The notes beneath the pieces were generated by a model that made no database searches, was not told where the DNA came from, and saw only the letters and a program-made list of their open reading frames with translations. From the NCBI GenBank assembly GCA_937904325.1, contig CALGTK010000068.1, positions 1-45,779 of the forward strand: a stretch of 45,779 nucleotides of DNA, in the 5' to 3' direction. The position numbers and the translations under genes were made by a program. Below, piece by piece: positions 8,085 through 15,981 of the stretch (position 1 is the first letter of the stretch; each line of letters starts with the position of its first letter). Source of the stretch: an uncultured Planctomyces sp. (GTDB lineage Bacteria; Planctomycetota; Planctomycetia; Planctomycetales; Planctomycetaceae).

Positions 8085-9506
8085 TTAGTATTGAAAGGAC
8101 TTCTGCCAGCGGGAAAACTCTTCGGCGAGTTCAGTGACGATCGCGGCGTGAGAATCGGCGAGGTTGTGAGTTTCCGACGGATCAGTCGCCAGGTCGAACA
8201 ACTCCCACGGGCGGTTCTGCTTTTCTCGAACGATCTTCCAGTTGCCTTTTCGGAGTGCGGCATGCGATCGGTATTCAAAGAACATAGATGCGTGCGGTGA
8301 CGGGCTGTTTCTGCAGAGTGTGGGAAGGGGATCTTTGCCGTCGAAATCGACCTGAGATGGCAGATTTGCGCCGGCGATTTTCGTGCAGGCTGGCAGCAGG
8401 TCCGGAGACCAGATTGGCTGAGCAATGACGGAGCCAGGTGTGATCTGTGTTGGCCAGCGAGCCATCGCGGCGACTCGAAGTCCGCCCTCCCAGCACGTAA
8501 CGCCGCCGTGTCGGAGCGGTATGTTTGAGCCAACATCCAGCCCTTCTCGATTCAACCGGAATGCTCCGTTGTCCGACATGAAAAACACAAATGTGTTTTC
8601 AGATGCTCCGGTTTGATCCAGCGCCGACAGGACGCGACCGATCGCGACGTCGAGGGAGTACACGACGGCTTCATATCGTTTTTCAGGATCAGATTCGTCG
8701 GGCAAATATCCACACGCGTCGAATGCCCAGTCCGGAGCCTGCCAGACGTTTGGTTCGCCGCGTGTCTTGTTGCCCGCCGTCGGGAAATGGGGCGAGTTAA
8801 ATGGGAGGTAACAGAACCACGGTTCGGCCGCTTTCGACTTTCTTCGCATAAAGTCGATGGCGGCGTCAGCGAAGATGTTCGTCGAGTATTCACCTTCCCG
8901 GTGCAGTTCTTCCGTGCCGCTGTAGAGGTCGTGTTTCTCTCGATAATTGTGGAAGTAGTAGTCGAGATTGCCCGACGCATGCCCGATGAATTCATCGAAG
9001 CTGCGTTCCGTCGGCCGTGAACCCTCTGCAAATCCGATGTTCCACTTCCCAAAGCATCCCGTCACGTACGGAGTCGGAGCATTCTTGAGTATCTGCGGAA
9101 TCAGAATCTCGTCTTGGCTGAGACCAACTCCGTAATTGCCGGCGACACCGCCGAGTTGATTCACCAGCCCATGCCTCTGGGGAATCCGTCCAGTCAACAG
9201 GCACGCTCGCGAAACCGTGCAGGTCGGCGAGGCTGTATAGAATCCCGTCAGCCGCGCCCCCTGCGTCGCGAGCCGATCAAGATTCGGAGTCGGGATTCTC
9301 GACTTCGGGTTGTAGCACTGAAGGTCGCCGTAGCCGAGATTGTCAGCTGTGATGATCAGAATGTTCGGTGGCCTGACAGAGGGCGAGTTGTTCTCGCCGG
9401 CGACCAGCAAACCGGGGCGCATCAAGCTGGCGAGCAATGTGATATACACGCAAACACTTACCGCTGAAATTCGAGAGGATTGTTTCAGCCTGTTTATCGA
9501 AGACAA
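8085..9506 (-). CDS. Secreted sulfatase (S1 family) with atypical CTVSR motif
   Basis: 473 residues with an N-terminal hydrophobic export segment (about residues 14-36). The sulfatase core begins NILIITADNLGYGD. The expected formylglycine site reads C96-T-V-S-R100, followed by ACLLTGRIPQRHGL, so the consensus proline is valine. Further family landmarks are FGKWNIGF, FMSDNGAF and RVAAMARWP. Everything else looks like an intact hydrolase of the arylsulfatase/alkaline-phosphatase superfamily. The start is TTG: GGGAG lies 6 bases before it, and no in-frame ATG occurs before the signal segment. It is divergent from the DUF1501 pseudogene and upstream of the other sulfatase. Whether the CTVSR cysteine is converted to formylglycine cannot be read from sequence. 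Confidence 0.85.
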   Translation of the reverse strand: MSSINRLKQSSRISAVSVCVYITLLASLMRPGLLVAGENNSPSVRPPNILIITADNLGYGDLQCYNPKSRIPTPNLDRLATQGARLTGFYTASPTCTVSRACLLTGRIPQRHGLVNQLGGVAGNYGVGLSQDEILIPQILKNAPTPYVTGCFGKWNIGFAEGSRPTERSFDEFIGHASGNLDYYFHNYREKHDLYSGTEELHREGEYSTNIFADAAIDFMRRKSKAAEPWFCYLPFNSPHFPTAGNKTRGEPNVWQAPDWAFDACGYLPDESDPEKRYEAVVYSLDVAIGRVLSALDQTGASENTFVFFMSDNGAFRLNREGLDVGSNIPLRHGGVTCWEGGLRVAAMARWPTQITPGSVIAQPIWSPDLLPACTKIAGANLPSQVDFDGKDPLPTLCRNSPSPHASMFFEYRSHAALRKGNWKIVREKQNRPWELFDLATDPSETHNLADSHAAIVTELAEEFSRWQKSFQY

Positions 9507-9512
9507 TGTTCG

Positions 9513-9517
9513 CTCCC
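9513..9517 (-). promoter_or_regulatory. Shine-Dalgarno GGGAG supporting a TTG start
   Basis: GGGAG on the minus strand ends 6 bases before the TTG codon at 9504-9506. It is the main reason for using a non-ATG start for this sulfatase. Confidence 0.5.
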
Positions 9518-9747
9518 GTGATATTCGGATGATCGAAGGAAACGGAGTTTACTCCGACAAACCAATCGAGTCTAAACACTGCCCGGTCCTTTCACGTGGG
9601 CCGAAGCTGGAATCGAATTTCCGTCTGTAATGCAGGTGCGAATCACGCCCGGTGTTGCAATTTGGATGACGATAGAGGATCACGTAGGAGACAATCGGTT
9701 TTGAACTTCGGCCGTGATGGACAGAATCCATGCCCTCACCTCTACGG

Positions 9748-11094
9748 ATGAATTTCCCGTCAATTTCGCGACGCAGTTGTCTGAAGCTCGGCTCGTTGGC
9801 GCTTGGAAGTCTGACGTTAAGCGACCTACTGGCTTTGCGCGAGACGAACTGCTTGCACTGGATGAGTTCGACAGCGTGCGCCATGCACGAGCCCATAGTT
9901 CGGTGTGGCGAGAAGACTACAACGGTTACCGCCCGCACAGTTCGCGTGGCGGCTTGCCCCCAAACACGTTCACGCAACGCTGTGCTGATTCCGCTCCGTT
10001 CGCTGCGAGAACTCCGCTCCATCAGCACAGCGACATTACCCCTGTTACCCAACACGTACTCTCATAACACCAGGATCACAAACGGGGGCATTCCAGCACG
10101 ACGCGATCGATCACCCCGGCGGAGCCTGGCGTATTCTTACGGGGCGTCCGCCGGCGCATATCAGTGACAACGAGACAAAGTTCCCCTCCATCGAAACGAT
10201 CGTGTTGAAGGAGCGAGAGTCCCACACCAGTGGAATCCCGGCATCCATCGCTAACACGCGACGGCGGATTGGAAAGCGGCTGCGTACCTTGGGGCGAAAT
10301 ACAATCCGTTTATTGTCGATGAAGATCCGAGTCTGCCCACGTTTTCGATCCAGAATCTCTGGGCTTTACCTGAACTCGCCGGGCGAATGGGAGACCGGAC
10401 GCAGCAGCTTGGATCATTGGACCATTTTCGCCGAGAACTCGACCTGACGGGAGCGATGGACGCGATAGATCAGTATGGCCAGCAGGCCATCGATCTGGTG
10501 TCCAGCGACCGAGCCCAACGGGCGTTCGACATTCAGCAAGAACCCGCTTCGCTCCGTGATCGCTATGGTCGAACGGAATGGGGCCAGCGTTTGCTGCTGA
10601 AGCGACGCATGGTCGAAGCTGGTTGCAGTTTTGTGAACGTGGAACTGCCCGGTTGGGACGATCACGGTGATTCCGGAATGATCTTCGACAATATGTGTCG
10701 GCGTCTTCTGATGTACGACCAGGCGGTGTCCGGTCTGATCGATGATGTGCACGCACGAGGTCTTGAGAGGAACGTCATGATTGTCGTCTGATGAGAATCT
10801 GGTCGGACTCCCGTTCTCTGCAAACGCCCGAGTCGTGTCGCGAAAATTGGACGTGACCATTGGCCATCGGCCATGTCATTTCGGGTTTCCGATGGCGGGA
10901 TGCAAACCGGCCAGGTGATCGGCTCCACCGACTCAAAGGGCGGCGCTCCCAGAAAAAATTCGCTGGATCCGAACGACCTCCTGGCAACGGTCTACAGTTT
11001 TTTGGGAATGGATCTGGATCACTCATACCCCGACCGCAGCGGTCGTCCGATGCCAGTACTGCCATACGGACGCCCTATCGCGGGATTGACCTGA
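9748..11094 (+). pseudogene. DUF1501-family gene, disrupted (IS3 scar, frameshift, tandem stops)
   Basis: The pieces, in order, cover most of a DUF1501 protein. The start has a Tat-like SRRSCLKLGSLALG. Near 10110-10200 there is HPGGAWRILTGRPPAHISDN. After a frame change near 10270 come YLGAKYNPFIVDEDPSLPTF and the long segment to 10788 (GWDDHGDSG, then NVMIVV). Two consecutive TGA codons at 10789-10794 stand where relatives have MG of an MGEFGRTP-like motif. The same frame then continues through GRDHWPSAMS, GGMQTGQVIGSTDSKG and the family's usual end SGRPMPVLPYGRPIAGLT. After residue 30 or so the N-terminal region is replaced by an IS3-type transposase fragment (9837-10067). The gene is therefore certainly broken. 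It lies tail-to-tail with an intact DUF1501 gene at 11230-12450. Confidence 0.9.
9837..10067 (+). mobile_element. IS3-family transposase remnant (OrfB C-terminus) inside the DUF1501 pseudogene
   Basis: In a different plus frame from the surrounding DUF1501 coding, about 76 codons ending at TAA 10065-10067 read ARDELLALDEFDSV, then WREDYNGYRPHSSRGGLPP, then TPLHQHSDITPVTQ. The WR-DYN-RPHSS-GGLPP pattern is the C-terminal end of the integrase-type transposase of IS3-family elements. The DDE catalytic core, the OrfA part and recognisable terminal repeats are missing, so this is a scar of an insertion that was mostly deleted. The left junction falls between the DUF1501 Tat-like leader and ARDELL. 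Confidence 0.75.
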
Positions 11095-11229
11095 CATGGC
11101 TGCGGCAATGGCTCAGTGTCACCGCTGGACTGCCCGGCAGTAATTGCATGGCTTGTGAACGAGCATGCCAATCGACGGAACCAGCCAACGGCACAGTGGG
11201 AGACAGGGCTTTCGACTGTTGTTTCGCCG

Positions 11230-12450
11230 TCAGCTTTGCAGGGCTGGAACAGACGCGAACTTTCCGCCGAGAATTGGAGCACTTTCAACACCCAGCCACT
11301 TGTCAAGAATAGTGGCATAGACCTGCCGGAAGTTGGTGTGAAATTTCACGTCGCCGTCCTGAAGATCGGTCAGGCTGGGGTGTTTGCCGATCAGGCCTGG
11401 TGCGACACGATTGCCGGCAAGGAAAACCGGTGCGGCGGCTCCGTGGTCTGTCCCCTCACTCGCGTTCTCTTTCAATCGCCGTCCGAACTCGCTGAACGAC
11501 ATCGTCAGCACGCGGTCTCCGTGACCATGCTCGTTGAGATCCGTGACGAATGACTCCAGTGCTCCGCTAAGTTCTCGGAGCAACGCAGCATGGGCTGGGG
11601 CCTGCCGGGAGTGCGTGTCAAAACCGTCCAGCGTTACGTAGTAAATTCGAGTCTTCAGTCCGGAATCGATAAGTTGGGCGACCGTCTTCAACTTCTGTGC
11701 AAGGCCACTGTCTGGATAGGTGATTCCCGGTTTGTAGTTACCGCTGGCTGCTTCAATCTGCTGACTCGCTGAAAGAGCGGAACCCGTACTCGACTGAACA
11801 AAGCCAAGCAGGTCGTCTCCGGATGACGTGGTGCCGCCAATTCTGGTGACGGCCTCGCTGAGCTTCTTAGACTGATCCTTGAGGCGGAATCGGTCCAGCG
11901 ATTTCACCGATGGGACACGGATACTCTGCGAGGACAATGCCAGGGGCTGCTTTTCGTGGCCGAGATGGATGGCCGGCAGGTCAAGGGCCTGACCGGACTG
12001 ATTTGCCTCCAGATACCGCCCAAGCCAGCCATCAGTGCGTACGGCAGTTTTACGTCTGCAGGTATGCCAGATATCCATCGACTCGAAATGGGACCGGTTT
12101 GGGTTTGCGTACCCAACACCCTGAATGATGGAGAGGCGGTTCTCCTCAAGCAGCCTGGATAGTCCCTGAGCGGCTGGATGAAAACCGTACGAGCTGTCGA
12201 TCTTCAGTGCGTCACTGGATTGAACGGCCAGGGTTGGACGAGCTTTGCGGTACGCGTTTTGTGTGAACGGAGCAACCGTGTTCAGTCCATCGTTTCCACC
12301 AGAGAGCTGAACCATCACCAGGATCGTTTCGTCGTTCGGTTGCGAAGCCGCGACACCCGCCTGGAGAAGGAATTCCGGGACTGCTGCCCCAAGTGAGACA
12401 ACCGCCGATGTCCCGATTGTTTGCGTGAGAAAGCTGCGACGGGTGGTCAT
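11230..12450 (-). CDS. DUF1501 domain protein with Tat signal
   Basis: 406 residues. It begins MTTRRSFLTQTIG, a twin-arginine-type leader with a hydrophobic stretch to about residue 35, so export in folded form is likely. Family landmarks are VQLSGGNDGLNTV, LDGFDTHSRQ, SFSEFGRRLKEN and GTDHGAAAPVF. DUF1501 proteins belong to the alkaline-phosphatase/sulfatase-like fold group, but their reaction is not established. The gene starts 21 bases after the stop of the DUF1800 gene; DUF1800-DUF1501 pairs are a recurrent arrangement in many bacteria and suggest a joint function. It converges on a broken DUF1501 relative on the plus strand. Confidence 0.88.
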   Translation of the reverse strand: MTTRRSFLTQTIGTSAVVSLGAAVPEFLLQAGVAASQPNDETILVMVQLSGGNDGLNTVAPFTQNAYRKARPTLAVQSSDALKIDSSYGFHPAAQGLSRLLEENRLSIIQGVGYANPNRSHFESMDIWHTCRRKTAVRTDGWLGRYLEANQSGQALDLPAIHLGHEKQPLALSSQSIRVPSVKSLDRFRLKDQSKKLSEAVTRIGGTTSSGDDLLGFVQSSTGSALSASQQIEAASGNYKPGITYPDSGLAQKLKTVAQLIDSGLKTRIYYVTLDGFDTHSRQAPAHAALLRELSGALESFVTDLNEHGHGDRVLTMSFSEFGRRLKENASEGTDHGAAAPVFLAGNRVAPGLIGKHPSLTDLQDGDVKFHTNFRQVYATILDKWLGVESAPILGGKFASVPALQS

Positions 12451-12471
12451 GACTGGAACTTTCGAAAGCTC

Positions 12472-13869
12472 TTAGGCGAGATGGAATTGCGGGACAGTGC
12501 TCATGGTGTGGATGAGTTCAGCGATGCGTTGAGACTTATTTCCAGTCGCCGTTTCCACGACATCGATCAGCCCGGCGCGCGCTGTGCCGTCAAAAGGAAC
12601 AGCGAGCAATTGTTCGTCGAGCCAGGCGACGAGTTTGTCGGAAGCTGAGACTCCGTTTTGCTGCGCCAGCATTTCAAGGTTATTCCCGGCAAATCGGGTT
12701 GTCTCGTGTCTGAGGAGCTGACCAATCAGATTCGATCGCCCCAACAGAGTCGACGTGTTTATCCAGGTTCGACCACCATCCCATCCCTTTACGTTAGGCG
12801 GATAGAAAACGGCCTGACCGATCTCCTCAAGACCGCGTGCAACGAGTTCGAGATTCGTCGAACCGTGCAGGCAACGCAGCAATCCGATGCCCAGTTCGAC
12901 CGGTGAGCGCACTTTCCTTCCGACGGTGGATTGAGAGTAAAACAGGTTACTGGCAAGAATCCGTTCGACGACCGGTCCGATCCGAAGCTCTGACTGACGC
13001 AGTAGCCTGGCAAGCGGTTCGACCAGTTGCTCTGGGGCGGCCGGTTCGTCAAAAACAAAAAAGCGAATCAACTTCCGGGCGATGAAACGCGGCAGCGCTT
13101 TCTGATTCAGTACGACGTTGACGCCCTCTTCGCCGCCGAACTTACCGGATTTGCCGAGGATGGTTTTGACACCTGTGTCGTGCTGATACTTGTTGAAACG
13201 GAATTTCTTGCGGCGGACTTCCCAACCTGAAAAGCAGCGTGCCAGCTCCTGAATATCCCCTTCGGTGTAGTTTCCCTCGCCCAGACAGAACAGCTCCATG
13301 ACTTCGCGAGCGTAATTCTCGTTGGGATGAGCTTTGCGGTTGGTCGTTGAGTCGAGGTAAATCAACATCGCGGGGTCGCGCGAGATTTCCTGGGTCATTG
13401 CGCCGAAGTTACCGAGAGCGTGGTGGCGAAGCAGTTGATTCTGGGTGAACATCATCTCCGCATCATCGACTTTTTCAGCTCCGGTGGCGAAATGTCCGTG
13501 CCAGAAGAGTGTCAGTTTCTCGAGTAGCGGACTTGTTGAAGCCGCTTCGCCGCCGGACCACGGCGAGTTAAGCATTCGATGCAACCACCAGGCCGCGAGA
13601 TTTTGCGAGTTGCCTGTGGCGAGCATTGCTGTGGCCAGAGAGTCCGTCTCCGGATCACGCTGCGAAGCCTGTTTTGCATTCTCGACGAATGCATGGGCGA
13701 TTTCGGCCGGAGATTGTTTGACAAGATCGTTGAGTTCTCTGGATGTCGCTCCGAAACCGGCGCGGCGACACAAATGTGCTGCCAGACGTCGATTCCAAGG
13801 CTGTTCGGTCGAGGGTTTGAAGGTCGACCAGGCCCAGTTGGGATCAATGGCTCCGATGTCTTGTGGCAT
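12472..13869 (-). CDS. DUF1800 domain protein
   Basis: 465 residues without an obvious signal peptide in this reading. The family pattern is clear: RRLAAHLCRRAGFGAT near residue 28, LTLFWHGHFATGAEKV near 135, NENYAREVMELFCLGEGNYTE near 200 followed by ARCFSGW, and a C-terminal half with PPNVKGWDGG. DUF1800 proteins have no settled biochemical role. The start codon is 8 bases after the stop of the DUF3352-like gene, and the stop is 21 bases before the DUF1501 gene, so the three form a tight leftward operon. The lack of a visible leader is odd, since its partner carries a Tat signal; export as a complex or a mis-assigned start are both possible. Confidence 0.88.
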   Translation of the reverse strand: MPQDIGAIDPNWAWSTFKPSTEQPWNRRLAAHLCRRAGFGATSRELNDLVKQSPAEIAHAFVENAKQASQRDPETDSLATAMLATGNSQNLAAWWLHRMLNSPWSGGEAASTSPLLEKLTLFWHGHFATGAEKVDDAEMMFTQNQLLRHHALGNFGAMTQEISRDPAMLIYLDSTTNRKAHPNENYAREVMELFCLGEGNYTEGDIQELARCFSGWEVRRKKFRFNKYQHDTGVKTILGKSGKFGGEEGVNVVLNQKALPRFIARKLIRFFVFDEPAAPEQLVEPLARLLRQSELRIGPVVERILASNLFYSQSTVGRKVRSPVELGIGLLRCLHGSTNLELVARGLEEIGQAVFYPPNVKGWDGGRTWINTSTLLGRSNLIGQLLRHETTRFAGNNLEMLAQQNGVSASDKLVAWLDEQLLAVPFDGTARAGLIDVVETATGNKSQRIAELIHTMSTVPQFHLA

Positions 13870-13877
13870 GTCGCACT

Positions 13878-15650
13878 CTAATTCTTCGTTTGAATGGACA
13901 GTTCAAGTTTCAGTTCGCCGCCGGTTGTTTTCATGTCGAACGACATTCCTTTAAAGAGGGTCAGCGATTCCAGAAGCAAACCGATTTCATGTTGAGACTC
14001 TTCGCGAGTCTGACCTTTCTTGATCATGTTCTGAGCGACAAGCTGATCACGGTTATCGTCGAGAGCTTCACTCAGCGTGTTTGCATTAAGCCGGATTGCC
14101 GTATTAGACGCTGCGCCGCGAGTCGTCTGCGCATTCTGTGTGGCGTCGACAAGGTCCTTGGCCATTTGCTTTGTACTGGCGATGAAGAACCAGTCTTGAG
14201 CGAACGCCAGCGATGGCGAGAAGTTAAACTGGATTCTTGCTCGCTCTGATTCTTTCTCATCGGGCTCGGGGACGAATGAAGCAGTGTAGATTTTGTTGTC
14301 GCGGTAGATATCGATATCCTGGTCGAGTTGGGGGTTCCCCTGCATGGCTCCGATAATGTTTAGAAATCCGACCATGCTCTGAAATGTCCGACGTAGCTCT
14401 GTCTGGGTTTCTTCTGCGTTTTCAAGATGACCTGCCAGGGCGAAACTCGGCAACTTGAGAGCGGGTTTTGGCATGACATCATTGAAATCCTGACGGTTGA
14501 CGAGAATCTGCATTGCCGGGCCGAACGAGCCAAGGACGTCTTCACCAAAGTCTTTGCCGGCAAAGAATGTTGTCAGGTTGGCATCGGCCTTGGCAAGTTC
14601 GTCATTCATTCGCTCATCGAACAGATCTCCCGCCCGCAGCCACATTTCGGAAACTTTTCGATACGTACTGATTGAAAGAATTGTCGATTCGGTGTCGAGT
14701 GGAGGATCGGCAGTGCCGTTTCCATCCGGGCCAAACCAGTATTCACGGAACTCTTCAACCCATTGGTTGTCGTGAGGTGCGGAAAGCTCCAGTCGAGTCG
14801 ATTTGCCGGTGACATATAACGATGCTGTCACGTACGGAGTCTGGCGAAGGTTGGTCAGAACTCCGCCGAACAGGAGTTCTGCAATTGGATTTTCGGTCCG
14901 ATTTGGTTCAAGACCTTTGGCGAGTCCAGCGTCGCGAATCGTTCCAAGGTCGACCCAGCTCCAGACTGTTGGCTCGCCGCTGATCGACTTGCGTGCGGCG
15001 GCGAAATTGTCACTGTCCTGAATCGATGCTCGAGCACCATCGAGCAGTGTATCGAGAACTTTCTTTCCCAGTTCATCTTTGTTGGACATGACAATCCATG
15101 GCCCAACGATTGCGAAACGGGCGTCGTTCTTTCCATAAACCGTGACTTCGCGATACTCGTCTTCGGGCAACGGTTCGTTCCCCTTTGAGCGAGCATCCGC
15201 TCGACCGAGTTCGATCAGCGTGTTGGCTGTACTTTGGAGCTTGTCGGCATCGGCTGATCGAACGAGAGCGACGACGCCTTCCGTTTCCGGATCAAAAGCA
15301 ATCGTAATGCCGCCACCGAGTAATGTGTCGTAGGCCTCACGCCACTTCATGCCGATCTGTGTTTCAATGTGCGTACGAATTCCAAGGAACATCATGTAAC
15401 CCGGGTTCGAAATTGCTTCGTTGTACTGTGGTTGCTGCTGAACTTTCTTCCAGACGTTGTGTTCGGTCAGCGTCGTCAGCAGCTGATCCGGGTGCGGCAT
15501 CTGAGCTACGGCCAGGCAGGATGCTGGCAGCAGCTCGAAAGCCGATCTTTCGTCGGTGTTCAGGTCAGCCTGGGCGTTCGCATTTGAGTGAGCGACTGCG
15601 GTGACCAGCAAACCGCAGAGCAACGATGCAGCCGAGAAGTGTCGAGTCAT
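13878..15650 (-). CDS. Exported DUF3352-like protein, function unknown
   Basis: 590 residues with a clear Sec-type signal peptide ending near ANAQA (residues 1-27). The body opens with LLPASCLAVAQMPHPDQLL, a pattern seen in planctomycete exported proteins annotated as DUF3352-like. It contains alternating strand/helix segments and no catalytic motif that I can identify. It is first in a three-gene leftward operon with DUF1800 and DUF1501. No heme, metal or lipobox motif is visible. The ATG has only a weak purine stretch upstream. Confidence 0.55.
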   Translation of the reverse strand: MTRHFSAASLLCGLLVTAVAHSNANAQADLNTDERSAFELLPASCLAVAQMPHPDQLLTTLTEHNVWKKVQQQPQYNEAISNPGYMMFLGIRTHIETQIGMKWREAYDTLLGGGITIAFDPETEGVVALVRSADADKLQSTANTLIELGRADARSKGNEPLPEDEYREVTVYGKNDARFAIVGPWIVMSNKDELGKKVLDTLLDGARASIQDSDNFAAARKSISGEPTVWSWVDLGTIRDAGLAKGLEPNRTENPIAELLFGGVLTNLRQTPYVTASLYVTGKSTRLELSAPHDNQWVEEFREYWFGPDGNGTADPPLDTESTILSISTYRKVSEMWLRAGDLFDERMNDELAKADANLTTFFAGKDFGEDVLGSFGPAMQILVNRQDFNDVMPKPALKLPSFALAGHLENAEETQTELRRTFQSMVGFLNIIGAMQGNPQLDQDIDIYRDNKIYTASFVPEPDEKESERARIQFNFSPSLAFAQDWFFIASTKQMAKDLVDATQNAQTTRGAASNTAIRLNANTLSEALDDNRDQLVAQNMIKKGQTREESQHEIGLLLESLTLFKGMSFDMKTTGGELKLELSIQTKN

Positions 15651-15981
15651 TTGGTTATCCCATAAGCCTGAAAGCGCAGAGCGTCGATGTGTCGAAGACT
15701 CACAACTGTGACCAAACCATTCTACCTGAGTCCCACCACTTGGGTTTCAGCAGTCGATAAACACGGTCTCATATCTGTGGAAAAATGTACCAATGGATTT
15801 GCCAGTACTGAATTACCGGCAGATGTCGACTAAGCGACCGACAATGAACTGAATTCGATGGCTGTAATTTCCCGTGCTTCTCAGCTTCACACGACATTTG
15901 TTTGACAGACTCTAACCAATGCACAGGCAGAGCTGGTGGCATTCTTTGGAAACGAGCTGCCTGGGAATCAAGGGGTTTGTG
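15651..15981. other. Intergenic region, nothing recognised
   Basis: This gap lies between the DUF3352-like gene start and the PhoD-like gene stop, both leftward. It must hold the operon promoter, but I see no convincing -35/-10 pair, RNA gene or repeat. Confidence 0.5.
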
